Assembly: GCF_004770895.1 (NCBI RefSeq)
Contig: NZ_RQHS01000005.1
Location: 558,001-622,000, forward strand
Direction: 5' to 3'
Origin: Leptospira dzoumogneensis
GTDB taxonomy: Bacteria > Spirochaetota > Leptospiria > Leptospirales > Leptospiraceae
Length of the DNA stretch: 64,000 nt
The notes under the pieces are model-generated. The model ran no database searches, had not been told where the DNA came from, and worked only from the letters and a program-made list of their open reading frames with translations. How positions within the stretch are numbered: position 1 is the stretch's first letter; each line of letters starts with the position of its first letter. Shown in pieces: positions 8,969 to 17,076 of this stretch. A program made the position numbers and the translations under genes.

Positions 8969-9178
8969 ATGAGAAGTTTTTGGGTCTGTATACTTCTTCT
9001 TTTCCAATGCTCTTATTTGGATAATGATCAAAAAATGAAGAAGGAATCGAGAGAGGATGATCTTACCCGGGACGCTTACTTGGCAGTTTGTGCTAAGTTA
9101 GACGATCCGGGGGATCCAGAGAACCCGAGTGCAATCGTTTGTGCGCTTTTAATCTGCGACAAGTTCGATTGCAACTGA
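8969..9178 (+). CDS. small putative lipoprotein, Cys-rich
   Basis: A 69-residue ORF starting MRSFWVCILLLFQCSYLD. This looks like a very short lipoprotein signal with lipidation Cys14 (LFQC), followed by a charged linker and a C terminus with three more Cys (VCALLICDKFDC plus AVCAKL earlier). No family is recognised. No good Shine-Dalgarno sequence precedes the ATG, and the gene sits alone between a repeat region and the convergent citrate synthase gene. It is retained because the signal-like start and acidic mature part look protein-like rather than random. It could still be spurious. Confidence 0.4.
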   Translation: MRSFWVCILLLFQCSYLDNDQKMKKESREDDLTRDAYLAVCAKLDDPGDPENPSAIVCALLICDKFDCN

Positions 9179-9194
9179 GGTCTTTAGGAGAAGT

Positions 9195-10478
9195 TTATCT
9201 TTCCAGGATCTGTCTGTATTTTCTGTGAGTCTCACCTGTGAAGATCTGACGTGGACGAACTTTATGAGAAGCGTTTACACCGGTTCTTTGTTCTCTCCAG
9301 TGAGCCAACCAACCGGGAAGTTTACCGATCGCCTGCATTGCAGTGAAAAGTTCTTTAGGAATTCCTAAACTATGGAATAGGATCGCGCTATAGAACTCAA
9401 GGTTCGGATACAGATTTTTTTCCAGATAGAATGGATCTTTACTTACGTAATCATCCACTTGGAGTGCGATCTCTGCAATTGGATCCAACTTCTTCTGTTT
9501 GTAAAATTCTAAGAACAACTTTTGAGCGATTGTAGAACGTTTGCTCTTCGCCTTATATGCGTCGTGGCCGAAACATGTGGAGTGAAGTTGGAATTCCCCT
9601 TTTTTCAATCTTTCGAAAAATTCAGGAACTGAAAGTTTAGATTTGATGATATCTTCAATTAACTCTACTGCAGCAATTTGTCTTCCGCCTTCTCTAGAAC
9701 CCCAAAGTGCATTGATCGCAGAAGATACGGAAGCGAATATATTTGCTTGGGTAGAGCCGATCAACTGAACAGTAGTGTTCGAAACATTCTGCTCATGATC
9801 CGCATACAGGATCCAAAGTTGGTTTAAGATCCTATCATGCTCTTCGGAAGGCTGGTATTTAACCGACGGAATGGAGAAAAGCATATATAAGAAATTTGTA
9901 CAATACGGATGGCGATCTACCGGATAAACGAAAGGTTGTCCGATCATCTTCTTATAAGAGAATGCAGCAATCGTTCTGATCTTTGCTAAAAGTCTGGCTG
10001 CTTGGTCGATCCCTCTGTCCAGATATTCTTCGTATTCGTCTTGGTAATAACTGGATAAGGAAGAAACCATTACGGAAAGAACCGCAAGCGGGTGAGCCCT
10101 TCCTGGGAAGCCATCGAATAGATTGATCATGTCTTCGTGGATCAAACTATGTTTGGAAAGTTTCATGGAGAATTCTTTCAGCTGCTTTTCGCTGGGAAGA
10201 TCTCCGTAAATCAGCAGGTAACTAGTCTCTACAAAAGTGGAATAATGCACTAATTCTGCGACATCATAGCCTCTGTATTGTAAATCTCCAGTAAGAGCGT
10301 CCCTTCTGGAAATTTTACTTTGGGCATAGGCAGTATTAAAAAAACCGGGATCGTAAGAAGTAAGTCCCGTCTTAGTATGCAAATCTCTAATATCGATTCC
10401 TTTATTCCCGTCAGTTCCGGTGATTACCGGAAGGCGGTGGACCTGGTCTCCGAATTTCAACTCTACGAAATCGCTCAT
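9195..10478 (-). CDS. citrate synthase family protein with altered catalytic residues
   Basis: A 427-residue protein with the full citrate synthase fold: RDALTGDLQYRGYDV near the N terminus, DGFPGRAHPLAVL, ILYADHEQNVSNTTVQLIGSTQAN (His228), FGHDAYKAKSKR (His305), GWLAHWREQ and RPRQIFTG near the end. This is the type II hexameric-enzyme length. Two catalytic positions differ from the textbook enzyme. Where GP(A/L)HGGANE is expected it reads GSREGGRQI, so E263 replaces the catalytic His. Where NVDFYSG is expected it reads NLEFYSA, so E361 replaces the catalytic Asp. Acetyl-CoA plus oxaloacetate condensation is the family reaction, but activity here is uncertain. It may be a paralogue with another job. 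Gene name gltA is withheld for that reason. Confidence 0.85.
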   Translation of the reverse strand: MSDFVELKFGDQVHRLPVITGTDGNKGIDIRDLHTKTGLTSYDPGFFNTAYAQSKISRRDALTGDLQYRGYDVAELVHYSTFVETSYLLIYGDLPSEKQLKEFSMKLSKHSLIHEDMINLFDGFPGRAHPLAVLSVMVSSLSSYYQDEYEEYLDRGIDQAARLLAKIRTIAAFSYKKMIGQPFVYPVDRHPYCTNFLYMLFSIPSVKYQPSEEHDRILNQLWILYADHEQNVSNTTVQLIGSTQANIFASVSSAINALWGSREGGRQIAAVELIEDIIKSKLSVPEFFERLKKGEFQLHSTCFGHDAYKAKSKRSTIAQKLFLEFYKQKKLDPIAEIALQVDDYVSKDPFYLEKNLYPNLEFYSAILFHSLGIPKELFTAMQAIGKLPGWLAHWREQRTGVNASHKVRPRQIFTGETHRKYRQILER

Positions 10479-10605
10479 ACCGATAGGAAACAGGGGAAGG
10501 GCAGAAGAGTCAAACCTTCCTTCGTGCTTGCGGTAATTTTCCCTTTCGGCTGGACAAAACTTTCGCCTTCGATTTACTCTCCCGAAGTTTCGAAGGAATT
10601 TTGTT

Positions 10606-11700
10606 TTGGAGCATCTGCCCGGTTTTTTTCTTCATTTTTGGATCCAATTTGGAACCGCACTTTGCCTACTTCTCGCGGCGATGGAGCTCGCTAAAAAAAG
10701 GGAAACTGCGATGCCTGGTGGGATCTTCTATTTAGCCATCATTCTCGCATTGGTAGAGAGTCGATTGGGCTTAGGTCTGCTGCCATGGGCCGCGGATCAT
10801 ATCTGGTTTTGGCCTGCATTCTTCCCCGCAGTCTGGGCAGTGGGACCGATGTTACTTTTGGTCTCTAAAAATATGGTACAATTTGCCTTAGATAGAGAGA
10901 TCCAGATCGGAAAACATTTTATCCCTGCAATTCTACTCTTACTAGGAGAGTTAATCGCTTATATTATTCTACCTGCAGAAGAACTCAGAGAATATATTCG
11001 AAATGCAATGTTCGGCTCCAAGGTGGATATTCTGACCGGGGTCACAATCTTCGGTTCCATCCACCAAACTGTGTATTCTATTTTTCTTTGGGTATTGTTC
11101 AGAAAGGCATCTAAAGAAACCGAGATCCCGCTTTCTTCTCTAGTTTATACGATCCTGTTTGTAGTCTTTACTACGATCCAACTTTGCTGGTTTGGATACT
11201 TTCTGAAGAATCAGTTTTTATTGGCGGCGGGATCTAGTTTCCAAACTTTGGGGATCGTTCTCATCTTTTTATTCTCCGCAAGGTATCCGAATTTTTTCAT
11301 TTCTTTGAAGTCGGAGATCCAACAGAAAAGATATGAGAGAACCCAACTGAATGGATTGGATCTGGACCAACTTCATACTCGTATCAAAGAGTTGGTAGAG
11401 ACGGATAAAATATATAAAGAAGAAAGCCTGAAAATCCAAGACTTCGCCGAAAAACTTTTGGTATCTCCTCACCAACTTTCCCGGATCTTAAACGAAACCT
11501 ACGGCAAAAATTTCAATGAATTCCTGAATTCATTTAGGGTAGAAGAGGCCAAAACTTTACTATTAGAGGACCTGGACCGCACTGTTCTCTCCATCGCTTA
11601 CGATGTCGGATTCAATACTAAGTCCACATTTAATGCACAGTTTTTGAAAATCACCGGAATGACTCCTTTAGAATGGAGAAAAAAGGGTAGCAAACTATAA
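10606..11700 (+). CDS. AraC family transcriptional regulator with N-terminal membrane domain
   Basis: A 364-residue protein with about seven hydrophobic helices (residues 5-220) and a short linker. Its C-terminal AraC/XylS DNA-binding domain (about 265-360) carries two helix-turn-helix units: LKIQDFAEKLLVSPHQLSRILNE and RTVLSIAYDVGFNTKSTFNAQF, ending FLKITGMTPLEWRKK. It is likely a membrane-bound one-component regulator; the signal is unknown. The start is the TTG at 10606 with GAAGGA upstream. It is divergent from the citrate synthase family gene (128 bp between starts) and could regulate it, which is inference only. Confidence 0.85.
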   Translation: MEHLPGFFLHFWIQFGTALCLLLAAMELAKKRETAMPGGIFYLAIILALVESRLGLGLLPWAADHIWFWPAFFPAVWAVGPMLLLVSKNMVQFALDREIQIGKHFIPAILLLLGELIAYIILPAEELREYIRNAMFGSKVDILTGVTIFGSIHQTVYSIFLWVLFRKASKETEIPLSSLVYTILFVVFTTIQLCWFGYFLKNQFLLAAGSSFQTLGIVLIFLFSARYPNFFISLKSEIQQKRYERTQLNGLDLDQLHTRIKELVETDKIYKEESLKIQDFAEKLLVSPHQLSRILNETYGKNFNEFLNSFRVEEAKTLLLEDLDRTVLSIAYDVGFNTKSTFNAQFLKITGMTPLEWRKKGSKL

Positions 11701-11777
11701 GTTCGGACGATTGTTTTTCGCATATCGGTTAGGATAAAACCTTCCTGTCGAATCCCGTAAGGAAGGAGAAGAGACCG

Positions 11778-12752
11778 ATGTCCCGAGAAACATATCCTAA
11801 AGAAGAACTAGAATCCTACCGCAAAGTACAAGCCTTAGCTTATGAAGCGGTGGAATCCGTACGCAAGGAACTCTATCCTGGGATCACCGAAAAAGAAGCA
11901 GCTCGCAAAATTGACGATTATATCCGAAATGCGGGAGGTACTTCCTTCTTCCATTATGGATTCGCGTGGTTCGGAGACAGAACTGCATTCAGAGGATTCA
12001 AACGTCCACTCTCTCTCAATTATTTGAGAAAAGGAGAAGGTCTACTTCCTCACTTCGGAGGAAAATTCCAACCTTCTAACCGTAGATTAGAAGAAGGTAT
12101 GGCGGTCATCCTAGACGTAGCTCCTACGTTTGCAGGAAGAGCAGCAGATGTTGGTTACGCATTCTCATTCGGCAAAAATCCGGAACACGATAAGGCACTC
12201 GTAAATTTAGAAGAATACAGAGAGTTAATTTTAAGAAGAGTTCTAGAAGAAAGGACCTTATCCGAAATTTATCTGGAAGTAGACGCAAGGATACGCGCAT
12301 CCGGATACGTTAACTGTCATTCTATCTATCCTCAGGGAGTTTTAGGTCATAAAGTGGGAAGACTTCCTGCTTATAATTTTCCTGGTGGAAGAGTGAATGG
12401 ATTTCCATTCCAAACATTCGCCTACTTATTCCCTCAAATGATAAAAGATCTGATCCCAGGAGTTTCAGGACATTCTCCATTATGGGGAGAAGGTTCCGAC
12501 TTCAGAGCGGAACCAGGACTCTGGGCTGTAGAACCTCATATTGGTAAAATATATTCAGGCTCAAAAGAATCAGAATCTTTCGGAGCAAAATGGGAAGAGA
12601 TCCTAGTAGTTACTGATTCCACTGCGTATTGGTTGGATGAAGATCTTCCTCATGTTCGTCTTTGGAAAGAAAAGAAAAAATCTAAATCTTCCAAGCCTGC
12701 TGCTAACTCCAAAGCTAACACTAAAAAACAAAAAGAAAAGGTTCCGGCTTAA
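11778..12752 (+). CDS. M24 family metallopeptidase (Xaa-Pro peptidase-like)
   Basis: Pita-bread-fold protein of 324 residues without the N-terminal creatinase domain, similar in size to methionine aminopeptidase. Metal ligands can be placed: Asp in VILDVAPTF (about residue 116) and Asp in GRAADVGYAF (about 127), His in GVLGHKVGRL (about 197), Glu in WAVEPHIG and Glu in GAKWEEILVVTD. The C terminus is a Lys/Ser-rich tail (KKKSKSSKPAANSKAN). AAGGAGAAGAG precedes the ATG. Peptidase activity is likely, but the substrate (N-terminal residue before Pro, or other) cannot be told. A hydrolase/SDR operon follows. Confidence 0.82.
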   Translation: MSRETYPKEELESYRKVQALAYEAVESVRKELYPGITEKEAARKIDDYIRNAGGTSFFHYGFAWFGDRTAFRGFKRPLSLNYLRKGEGLLPHFGGKFQPSNRRLEEGMAVILDVAPTFAGRAADVGYAFSFGKNPEHDKALVNLEEYRELILRRVLEERTLSEIYLEVDARIRASGYVNCHSIYPQGVLGHKVGRLPAYNFPGGRVNGFPFQTFAYLFPQMIKDLIPGVSGHSPLWGEGSDFRAEPGLWAVEPHIGKIYSGSKESESFGAKWEEILVVTDSTAYWLDEDLPHVRLWKEKKKSKSSKPAANSKANTKKQKEKVPA

Positions 12753-12800
12753 TATCGGAATCTATGCAAGAATTACAATATTTGAATGAGAAGGAATTCC

Positions 12801-13649
12801 ATGAGCAGCGAAATTTTACAGGATAAGGATTTTCATTTTTATCCGGTCAGAAAACCTAAATTCGAATTTAGCGAGAACGGTACTAGTAAACATTGGATGG
12901 ACGGTTCCGCTTATAAAACCCATATTTTGAATACCTGGACCCTATTCTTTCCTGACGGAGAAAGATTTTTTATCAGAAGTATCCAGAAATTCCTGCCAAG
13001 TATAAAAGATCCAAGAGTTCTCCGGAATGCAAAGGCGTTTATGGGCCAAGAAGCACAACATGCTGGAGAACATAAAAAAACCTGGAAAATCCTGGAAGAC
13101 CAAGGCTTTAAGATCAAGGCATTCACCGATTTTGTGAATTCATTCTTCGTGAACTTTGTGGAAAAAGTCCTATCAGCTAAGTCTTGTTTGGCGGCAACCG
13201 CAGGCGCAGAACATTATACTTCCTTGGTCGCTACAATTGGTCTACAAATCAAGGCATTGGATCAGGCAGAATCGGAGATGAAACGCCTTTGGGAATGGCA
13301 TGCAGCGGAAGAGATAGAACATAAATCCGCGGCTTACGATGTATTCTTAGACATCAGCGGAAATTATTTCAGAAGAATGATCACTTTCCTTGGAGTAACA
13401 ATCGTATTCTGGGCGGCAACATTTATAGGAGCTGAGATCCTTCTTTGGCAAGAGGGATTAACTTTTAAATGGAAAACCAGAAAAGATGCTTTCCGTTTTA
13501 TCTTTATAGACGAAAAGGTCTTCTTCCATGCGACGGGTGCATTCTTCAGATACTTCCGTCCTGGATTTCATCCGGAACAAGAAGATAATCTGGAATTAAG
13601 CAGGATAATCTTCGAATCTCCAGAGCATAAATACAAGGAAATTGCATGA
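12801..13649 (+). CDS. metal-dependent hydrolase (PF10118 family)
   Basis: A 282-residue helical protein of the predicted metal-dependent hydrolase family. The expected Glu/His metal cluster is visible: FMGQEAQHAGEHKK (about residues 75-88), AGAEHYTSL (about 135-143) and EWHAAEEIEHKSAAYDVF (about 170-187). The pattern resembles ferritin-like di-iron proteins. A hydrophobic segment at about 200-222 may touch the membrane. The start at 12801 is preferred over the ATG at 12786 because AGAAGGA sits 7 nt before it. The stop overlaps the next SDR gene by ATGA. The true substrate is unknown. Confidence 0.82.
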   Translation: MSSEILQDKDFHFYPVRKPKFEFSENGTSKHWMDGSAYKTHILNTWTLFFPDGERFFIRSIQKFLPSIKDPRVLRNAKAFMGQEAQHAGEHKKTWKILEDQGFKIKAFTDFVNSFFVNFVEKVLSAKSCLAATAGAEHYTSLVATIGLQIKALDQAESEMKRLWEWHAAEEIEHKSAAYDVFLDISGNYFRRMITFLGVTIVFWAATFIGAEILLWQEGLTFKWKTRKDAFRFIFIDEKVFFHATGAFFRYFRPGFHPEQEDNLELSRIIFESPEHKYKEIA

Positions 13650-14446
13650 GCAGACTAAGCGGGAAAAACATCTTAATCACCGGAGCAAGCGGTGGTTTCG
13701 GTAAAGAATTAACCAAACAATTATTAAAAAAAGGCGCTAATCTTGTACTTACGGATATGAAAGCACCTGAAACCAAGGCAGAATTTTATTTAGAAAATTC
13801 TAAACCGGTTTCAGGAAAAATACTCGGTAGTTTTGCGGCTGACTTAAGCAGCGAATCAGGTTGCGAAAAAGCTTATAAAGAAGCGATCAAGATCCAACCT
13901 AAGATAGATATCCTAGTTAATAACGCAGGTTTAGCATTCGGCGGAAGACTGCTGGATGTTCCGATGGACAAATGGAAATTGATCCTGGATGTAAACTTAT
14001 ACGCTCCAATCTATCTTTCTCGTTTGTTCTTACCTGCAATGTTGGAAAGAAAATACGGACAGATCGTAAATCTATCTTCTTGCGCCGGGATCACCGCTCC
14101 AGGTGAGCTAGTGTATTATTCCGTTTCCAAATTCGGGATCAGAGCCTTGGGAGAAGCGTTGGATTCAGGTTATAGGCATCAGGGTATATATACGACTAAC
14201 ATATATCCTTTCTTCGCGAATACTAATATTCTACATTCTCAACAATTCGGAACGGATAAACCTAAAGTAGTTCCTTCATTGATCGTAGACAGTCCTCAGA
14301 TGGTCGTTAAAGCCATAGTAAGAGGAATTGAAAAAAGAAAGATGCATGTCTTCCCGGGATTCACTGCGAAGTTATTGCGATTCTTGACCAGACTGTCTCC
14401 AGGTTTCTTAAGGGGAATGGAAAGACTCGGACAAAAATTTTCTTAA
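13646..14446 (+). CDS. SDR family NAD(P)-dependent oxidoreductase
   Basis: Classical short-chain dehydrogenase, 266 residues. It has the cofactor motif TGASGGFGKEL (TGxxxGxG, residues 12-22), NNAG (about 91-94), catalytic Ser in NLSSCAG and the YxxxK pair in YYSVSKFG. The C-terminal 40 residues are basic and hydrophobic (KLLRFLTRLSPGFLRGM), suggesting peripheral membrane contact and a lipid-like substrate. It is translationally coupled to the upstream hydrolase (ATGA overlap) and 19 bp from the downstream alpha/beta hydrolase. Confidence 0.9.
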   Translation: MSRLSGKNILITGASGGFGKELTKQLLKKGANLVLTDMKAPETKAEFYLENSKPVSGKILGSFAADLSSESGCEKAYKEAIKIQPKIDILVNNAGLAFGGRLLDVPMDKWKLILDVNLYAPIYLSRLFLPAMLERKYGQIVNLSSCAGITAPGELVYYSVSKFGIRALGEALDSGYRHQGIYTTNIYPFFANTNILHSQQFGTDKPKVVPSLIVDSPQMVVKAIVRGIEKRKMHVFPGFTAKLLRFLTRLSPGFLRGMERLGQKFS

Positions 14447-14465
14447 ACGAAAAGAGGCGAAAAAT

Positions 14466-15410
14466 ATGGCGGCTACCCAACTGGAAAACGGAGTGAAAAA
14501 AGAAAGGACTGAGGCTTTTAAAGAAACCTTTGTCCATAACGGCGATGTTTCTCTGTATGTGAAGTACAATCATACAGCGAAAGAAAGACCCAACAGACCA
14601 ACAGTTCTATTCGTTCATGGATATCCTGACGATCATAGGGTTTGGTCCTACCAGATGGAATCTTTGAAAGAAGATTATAATGTGGCCGCTCTGGACCTAA
14701 GAGGTTCCGGAAAATCGGACAAACCTAAAAAGCAAAAAGCATATAATGTTCGTAGAATATTCGAAGATTTGGAAGCAGTGATCCGATTTGTAGGTAATGA
14801 TAAACCTGTACATCTAGTGGCTCATGACTGGGGATCTTTGATCAGTTGGGCATTCGTTGCCGACGAACAAAAATCGGTTTGGGCAAAATCTTATACTGCG
14901 ATGGGAGGGCCTCATCCTGTGCTTGGGCGCAGAAGTGCTTTCCAAATGGCACTTTCCGGAAATCCACTTTCTTTGTACAAGGCACTTTCTCAGCTTAAGA
15001 GATCTTGGTACATTCTATATTTCCAAATTCCTTTTCTGCCTGAATGGATCTGGAGAACTTTCAGTAAATTTTTCTGGAAGTATACGATGAATGCCGGAGG
15101 AGTTCCTAAGAATGATACTCTTAGAAATAAATCCAAAGAAGAGATTGTTGCGACTGCCGTTTCTAATGTGAATTTGTATAGAGAACTTCTTAGAGGGGAG
15201 AAGTATCCGGAACCTAAACATATCAAGGCTCCGGTCCAGGTTCTAATCCCTCTCAAAGATTTTGCGATCCGACCGGAGTTGTACAGACTTCATGAAAGGA
15301 TCTGTGATTCTTATAAAGAATATACTTACGATAGCAATCACTGGATCCAAAGAACAATGCCTGATATGGTCAGCGAAAAGATCAGAGAATTTGTTTGGGA
15401 GATCGGCTGA
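14466..15410 (+). CDS. alpha/beta hydrolase (epoxide hydrolase-like)
   Basis: A 314-residue alpha/beta hydrolase. The oxyanion motif FVHGYPDDHRVW (about residues 50-61) and AALDLRGSGKSDKP are followed by the nucleophile elbow HDWGSLISW, where Asp (about residue 122) replaces Ser as in epoxide hydrolases and haloalkane dehalogenases. The catalytic His lies in YDSNHWIQRTMPD near the C terminus. GAGGCGAAAAAT precedes the ATG. It is last in the hydrolase-SDR-hydrolase operon, which looks like a lipid or hydrophobic xenobiotic pathway. The substrate is unknown. Confidence 0.87.
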   Translation: MAATQLENGVKKERTEAFKETFVHNGDVSLYVKYNHTAKERPNRPTVLFVHGYPDDHRVWSYQMESLKEDYNVAALDLRGSGKSDKPKKQKAYNVRRIFEDLEAVIRFVGNDKPVHLVAHDWGSLISWAFVADEQKSVWAKSYTAMGGPHPVLGRRSAFQMALSGNPLSLYKALSQLKRSWYILYFQIPFLPEWIWRTFSKFFWKYTMNAGGVPKNDTLRNKSKEEIVATAVSNVNLYRELLRGEKYPEPKHIKAPVQVLIPLKDFAIRPELYRLHERICDSYKEYTYDSNHWIQRTMPDMVSEKIREFVWEIG

Positions 15411-15496
15411 AAAATAGTTTAGGCCCGAGGTCGGGCGCTCTATCTGAAGGGATCAAAAAAAAGAAACCGATTCCGTTTTAAAAGGGTCAGATAAGC

Positions 15497-16051
15497 ATGA
15501 TCTTGAACGGAATCCGAAAAATTCTAGTTTTATGGAAAGAGAAAGTTCTCCCGAACTCGGGAGCGCTTTCTTTTTTGATCATACCTTTCTTTGCACTTGT
15601 ACTCGTTGCAGACCAAGCAAAATCCTTATCCGACAAAGAAGTTCATAAATACTTTTACGAAACTTGGAAATTAGAGATAGATCCCAAAGATAATTTGGAA
15701 TTGTTCAAAGAAACCCAGCATTGGATAGGAACTCCTCATAGGGACAATGGAAAAGATGAGTCCGGAATAGACTGCTCTAGTCTCGCTGCAAAGCTGGTGA
15801 AAAAAGCATATTCTAAAACGATTGCAGGTTCTTCCGAAAGTATTTCCAAGCAGGTAAAAAAGATCTCAGAATCGGATCTGCAAGAGGGAGATTTAGTATT
15901 TTTTAATATATACGGCGAGAAGATCAGCCATGTGGGAGTCTATCTCAAGGATCGAAAATTCGTACATGCTTCCGTGGTCAAAGGTGTAACAGTCAATTCC
16001 TTGGATGAGAATTACTATAAGACCAGATTCGTGTTCGCCGGAAGATTATAA
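15497..16051 (+). CDS. NlpC/P60 family cell-wall hydrolase
   Basis: Putative gamma-D-glutamyl-diamino acid endopeptidase acting on peptidoglycan stem peptides outside the inner membrane. The 184-residue protein has an N-terminal hydrophobic segment (about 23-42, LSFLIIPFFALVLVADQ) that serves as signal or anchor. The C40 domain shows catalytic Cys in GIDCSSLA (about residue 93), His in SHVGVYL (about 142) and a third polar His in FVHAS (about 154). Spacing before it contains a CCCGAGGTCGGG hairpin of unclear role (15427-15438). The neighbouring VanX-like gene suggests a peptidoglycan-trimming pair. Confidence 0.85.
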   Translation: MILNGIRKILVLWKEKVLPNSGALSFLIIPFFALVLVADQAKSLSDKEVHKYFYETWKLEIDPKDNLELFKETQHWIGTPHRDNGKDESGIDCSSLAAKLVKKAYSKTIAGSSESISKQVKKISESDLQEGDLVFFNIYGEKISHVGVYLKDRKFVHASVVKGVTVNSLDENYYKTRFVFAGRL

Positions 16052-16122
16052 TTGTTTCGTTCCTAAAGCCTGTTACTTAGTATTGATTGACACAAAGCTT
16101 AAGGGCAGAAATAAACTCTTGC

Positions 16123-16782
16123 ATGAGAGCCCGCAGTTTCGGTCTGATCTTAATTCTGCTTACCTTCTTCCATTGCCAAAAACCTCCGGTCCCAAAATTA
16201 GAAGAAAGTCCGCCGCCTTTAAAGATCGAAAATGGATTAGTAAACGTAAAAGATATAGATCCGAATATAGAGATCGATTTGCGTTATTCTACTCCGGAAA
16301 ATTTCACAGGCTCCATCATCTATCCTTTCCAAACCTGTTTGCTTAGAAAAGAAACTGCAGAAAAATTAAAAGCTGCCAACTCAGAATTCCAAACCTACGG
16401 ATACAGGATTAAGATCTGGGATGGATACCGTCCTACGTACGCGCAAAGGATTTTATGGGAGAAGGTCCCAAATCCAAGATATGTTGGAAATCCTACAAAA
16501 GGAGGTTCCGTCCATAATAGAGGCGGAGCGGTGGATCTAACACTTATAGATTCGGAAGGAAACGAATTAGAAATGCCAAGTGCTTACGACGAATTCACAT
16601 ATAAAGCTTCTCCATTTCGAAAAGATCTGGAGCCAACCGTTTCTAAAAATCTGGAAGTTTTGGTCGGAATTCTAACAAAGCATGGATTCAAACAGATCAG
16701 TTCTGAATGGTGGCATTATAACGACGGGGATGCAAAAGTTTATCCCTTAGTAGAGGTGGATCCAAAACTTTGGGAGAAATGA
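16123..16782 (+). CDS. D-alanyl-D-alanine dipeptidase, VanX/DdpX type (M15D), lipoprotein
   Basis: Zinc dipeptidase that cleaves D-Ala-D-Ala. The 219-residue product begins MRARSFGLILILLTFFHC, a lipoprotein signal with Cys18. Zinc and catalytic motifs are present: SVHNRGGAVDLTL (SxHxxGxAxD), catalytic Glu/His in SEWWHYND, and the substrate-side IKIWDGYRP. The family N-terminal signature IEIDLRYSTPENFTG is also present. The start ATG at 16123 is chosen because it begins the signal peptide directly; a TTG 36 nt earlier is possible. VanX-like enzymes outside vancomycin clusters usually recycle cell-wall dipeptides, so no resistance role is claimed. Confidence 0.88.
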   Translation: MRARSFGLILILLTFFHCQKPPVPKLEESPPPLKIENGLVNVKDIDPNIEIDLRYSTPENFTGSIIYPFQTCLLRKETAEKLKAANSEFQTYGYRIKIWDGYRPTYAQRILWEKVPNPRYVGNPTKGGSVHNRGGAVDLTLIDSEGNELEMPSAYDEFTYKASPFRKDLEPTVSKNLEVLVGILTKHGFKQISSEWWHYNDGDAKVYPLVEVDPKLWEK

Positions 16783-16867
16783 AACGACCTTTCTCCTTTA
16801 TTTGAAATCCCCCGGAATCAATATTCTAGTTTATAGCTTGCTTCAATTCGGTATTTTATTTTACATT

Positions 16868-16887
16868 GGTTAGCATAAAAGCTAACC
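16868..16887. promoter_or_regulatory. GGTTAGC-N6-GCTAACC operator candidate of the HigBA-type locus
   Basis: A perfect inverted repeat (7-bp arms, spacer ATAAAA) ends 10 bp before the ATG of the toxin remnant. Toxin-antitoxin operons are normally autorepressed by the antitoxin at such palindromes, so this is the likely binding site of the downstream XRE protein. Confidence 0.6.
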
Positions 16888-16897
16888 TTCGAGCCGA

Positions 16898-17076
16898 ATG
16901 AGTCGGATCGAATTCTTTAAATTAGAAAACGGTAAATGCCTGGTTTTGGTTTTTGGGCAACAAAGAACACCTTAATTTTAACTCATGGATTTCAAAAGAA
17001 AACTCAGAAGACTCCTGCTAAAGAAATCGAAAGAGCAGAAAAATATAGAAATAATTATTTTGATAGGTTAAATTGA
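16898..17076 (+). pseudogene. remnant of a HigB/Gp49-type RelE-superfamily toxin, internally deleted and frameshifted
   Basis: The intact family (ribosome-dependent mRNA interferase, roughly 110-120 residues) is reduced to about 60 codons. Frame 1 gives the expected start MSRIEFFKLENGKCLV, then runs into a stop after RTP. Two bases over, another frame gives the expected end: GFWATKNTLILTHGFQKKTQ followed by KTPAKEIERAEKYRNNY and DRLN. The missing middle (about 50 residues) and the frame change join at GGTTTTGGTTTTTGG (16945-16959), a short direct repeat that could mark deletion by slippage. The stop TGA overlaps the antitoxin ATG, as in working toxin-antitoxin pairs. Confidence 0.75.

Noticed and set aside
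8824..9024. 66-residue plus-strand ORF overlapping the inverted repeat
   Set aside because: Starts at TTG inside repeat sequence without a Shine-Dalgarno sequence; the other frame gives the better small-lipoprotein candidate.
16123..16782. Vancomycin-resistance interpretation of the VanX-like gene
   Set aside because: No vanH, vanA or vanRS-like genes are adjacent; cell-wall dipeptide recycling is the simpler role.
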